Shown piece by piece: positions 63,101 to 64,000 of a stretch of 64,000 nucleotides of DNA (position 1 is its first letter; each line of letters starts with the position of its first letter). The notes below the pieces were generated by a model. It did not search any database, was not told where the DNA came from, and saw only the letters and a program-made list of their open reading frames with translations. The position numbers and the translations under genes are program-made. This DNA is from Branchiostoma floridae (Eukaryota > Chordata > Leptocardii > Amphioxiformes > Branchiostomatidae), in contig NC_049990.1 of NCBI RefSeq assembly GCF_000003815.2, positions 22,325,247 to 22,389,246 of the forward strand, written 5' to 3'.

Positions 63101-63768
63101 GGTGGATGTCTTTGCTAGTTTGGCCATATCTTTCCCAGTAGTAAAACCCAATTTCATAGTCTCACTACAGGCTAGAGCCCCTATTCATGCACTGACTTTC
63201 ATGGTGAAGTTGCTACTTTGGCATTTGAAGATGACCTTTCCTTTGCCAACATTCGATTCCAAGATGTTTTAGCACACAGTTCTACTCTCTAAATTAAATT
63301 GACCTACAAAACAATCCATCCAAACCAAACGATCAATCCAAACCAAATGAACCGCCACAGTTAGGTGTAATGAGTCGTTCGTGTAATATAACCAGCTGCT
63401 GCCGCCCGGCTTACGCCGAACGGCGGTTATACCGGCTATATAGATACAGATACAGTTGATTCAAAGCCGGTGCTATGCACTGGCAAAAATACACACCTTG
63501 CACCCTCTGGTCCCGGGACATCCAGTACATGATCCCTCCACAGTTCTGCTTCAGGTCTCCCACATCAGACATCTGACGACATCTCTTCTTGTTGAACTTG
63601 AACCCAGCGACCGACTCACACACATTCTGCCTCCTCTCGGCTATCTGGTCCAGGAAGTCTTCACTACCAGCTTCCATCTTGTGGTGAGCTTCTTCCAGTT
63701 TCAACTTTGGCTTTTTTGGCAGGGCTGTCCCCTGAGCCTGAACTCTTCCTCTTATCACCAGATGACAT
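54182..63768 (-). CDS. PHR: Class II CPD photolyase (deoxyribodipyrimidine photo-lyase)
   Basis: Nine exons on the minus strand: 63497-63768 (from an upstream ATG) or 63497-63677, then 62583-62728, 60652-60834, 59928-60086, 59171-59369, 56745-56900, 56090-56211, 55261-55420 and 54182-54339. All have GT-AG junctions and consistent phases. From Met at 63677 the product is 487 residues, near family size. The enzyme uses FAD and blue light to split cyclobutane pyrimidine dimers. Family blocks seen are [91 protein letters not shown], and [12 protein letters not shown] near the C-terminus. The N-terminus is uncertain: the ATG at 63768 opens a basic, NLS-like frame (PAKKAKVE) that is one base out of register with the conserved frame. 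Either the A-run near 63714-63719 carries an indel, or translation starts at 63677. Three exon-boundary minisatellites and one LINE lie in its introns. Confidence 0.94.
54741..55304 (-). repeat. Minisatellite carrying the exon 8 donor (70/75 bp x 8)
   Basis: Copies begin (acctcccagacttac on plus) at 54741, 54811, 54881, 54956, 55026, 55101, 55176 and 55246. Spacing is 70 or 75 bp; the extra five bases are an ACTGT unit. On the minus strand each copy holds the last 40-odd nt of exon 8 ([15 protein letters not shown]), the intact donor GTAAGT and a short intron piece ending in tacagtacagta. The copy at 55246 is the real junction; the other seven lie in intron 8. Confidence 0.97.
55463..55595. 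mobile_element. Short MITE-like inverted repeat in photolyase intron 7
   Basis: tacaatcaaacctgta at the left is matched by acaggtttgactgta in inverted form at the right. The interior has 'gtgaccatc', 'tggtggtcg' and 'aggtgac' words. It is about 133 bp and lies between exons 7 and 8. Confidence 0.6.
56837..57497 (-). repeat. Minisatellite carrying the exon 6 acceptor (105 bp x 5, plus decayed copies)
   Basis: Five copies at exactly 105-bp spacing (gatgca word at 56875, 56980, 57085, 57190 and 57295), then two diverged copies near 57393 and 57492. On the minus strand each regular unit holds an intron end (pyrimidine tract and ctacag), the first 60-odd nt of exon 6 (QISVQRCIL to KYKES) and a linker reading [14 protein letters not shown]. 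105 is a multiple of three, and there is no stop in the coding frame across the five regular units. Only the lowest-coordinate copy continues into the full exon. Confidence 0.97.
57777..59161 (-). mobile_element. 5'-truncated non-LTR retrotransposon (LINE)
   Basis: The minus-strand frame at 58057-59127 (about 356 codons; opening codons read TTG ATG) matches the C-terminal part of a LINE reverse transcriptase and what follows it. It has a TFNPQKT-like entry, a HLGLHL block, [15 protein letters not shown], and a C-terminal CxC-x(8)-H-x(4)-C cysteine/histidine motif. The endonuclease and most of the RT are missing, so this copy cannot move by itself. The 3' end is an AAATAAAATA-type tail at 57777-57815. 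The 8-bp word AACCCTTA flanks the element at 57769-57776 and 59162-59169, which gives a target-site duplication and sets the ends. The clade (Jockey/CR1-like) is a guess. Confidence 0.9.
60797..62000 (-). repeat. Minisatellite carrying the exon 3 acceptor (61 bp x 20)
   Basis: The acceptor-plus-exon word recurs at an exact 61-bp period from 60834 to 61993 (1159 bp = 19 periods, so 20 copies). Each minus-strand unit has ctgttgtttccacag, then the exon 3 start coding [15 protein letters not shown]. Variants alternate (gagatgg or gcgatgg; cctgtgg, cctacag or cctatgg). Each unit also contains GTGAGT inside the exon part. 61 is not a multiple of three. The copy at 60834 is the true exon; the other 19 lie in intron 2. 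Confidence 0.97.
62001..62582. other. Remainder of photolyase intron 2
   Basis: About 580 bp between the minisatellite and exon 2. No repeat family, exon or regulatory motif is recognised. Confidence 0.5.
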
Positions 63769-64000
63769 GTTTCTTAATGTTATTGCAATGAGTTTCTTTC
63801 CGGGAACAAAAGAACTTTTCCTAGAGTAAAGAATGGTTGAGATTGAAGCTCTGTTTAAAGATTTGTTCTTACTAGTAGCAAAGAACAATTTCCCTGTTTG
63901 TAGACCAAAAACGAAGAGTCTTAGGCACATTCAATGTACCATCTGAAATAAGATTTTTCACTGTGTCAATTTCAATTACTGTATCTATTTATGGATCCTA
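63769..64000. other. 5' flank of the photolyase gene
   Basis: Only about 230 bp remain before the window ends. No TATA box or clear splice acceptor was recognised, so the promoter and any 5' UTR exon may lie outside the window. Confidence 0.5.

Noticed and set aside
63390-63445. GC-rich inverted words (gccgcccggc and gccgaacggcgg) in photolyase intron 1
   Set aside because: The pairing is short and imperfect, and the ends of any element could not be defined.

Overview
The window is animal nuclear DNA, most likely from a lancelet (amphioxus, Branchiostoma). The evidence is spliced genes with GT-AG introns, a cluster of class I hyaluronan synthases (a chordate family), many short inverted-repeat elements and tRNA-derived repeats, and dense minisatellites. 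There is no sign of operons, CRISPR arrays or prokaryotic signals. Four runs of N mark assembly gaps. The species call is inferred from protein similarity recalled from memory; no search was run.

Layout. (1) 1-16,000: gene-free DNA with a large CTCA microsatellite, a SINE-like repeat, a MITE and three assembly gaps. (2) 16,000-32,000: three hyaluronan synthase (HAS) genes, here called HAS-A (+, 17,562-19,250), HAS-B (-, 21,907-24,309) and HAS-C (-, 28,252-30,621). Each is coded by one uninterrupted exon, with a splice acceptor directly in front of the ATG. HAS-B and HAS-C carry TATA-box promoters and 5' UTR exons about 1.1-1.3 kb upstream. They also have a 220-240 residue cytoplasmic tail with a duplicated motif, which HAS-A lacks. 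(3) 32,000-42,870: no coding sequence recognised. It holds a triplicated promoter-like cassette near 34.1-34.7 kb and several MITEs. (4) 42,912-48,948 (+): a six-exon cytosolic 5'-nucleotidase I (NT5C1-like). (5) 50,129-51,645 (-): a four-exon POLE3, the histone-fold subunit of DNA polymerase epsilon and CHRAC. (6) 54,182-63,768 (-): a nine-exon class II CPD photolyase, reconstructed here exon by exon.

The most unusual observation is in the photolyase gene. Three separate minisatellites lie in it, and each is built from a piece of the gene that spans an exon-intron junction: the acceptor of exon 3 (61 bp x 20), the acceptor of exon 6 (105 bp x 5 plus two decayed copies) and the donor of exon 8 (70 or 75 bp x 8). 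The exon 6 array stays open in the coding frame through all regular copies, so use of an outer acceptor would add 35 residues per copy. A 5'-truncated LINE has also landed within ten bases of the exon 5 donor.

The HAS genes act together at the plasma membrane, polymerising UDP-GlcNAc and UDP-GlcA into hyaluronan. The other three genes (nucleotide catabolism, replication/chromatin, light-driven DNA repair) share no obvious pathway and are probably neighbours by chance.
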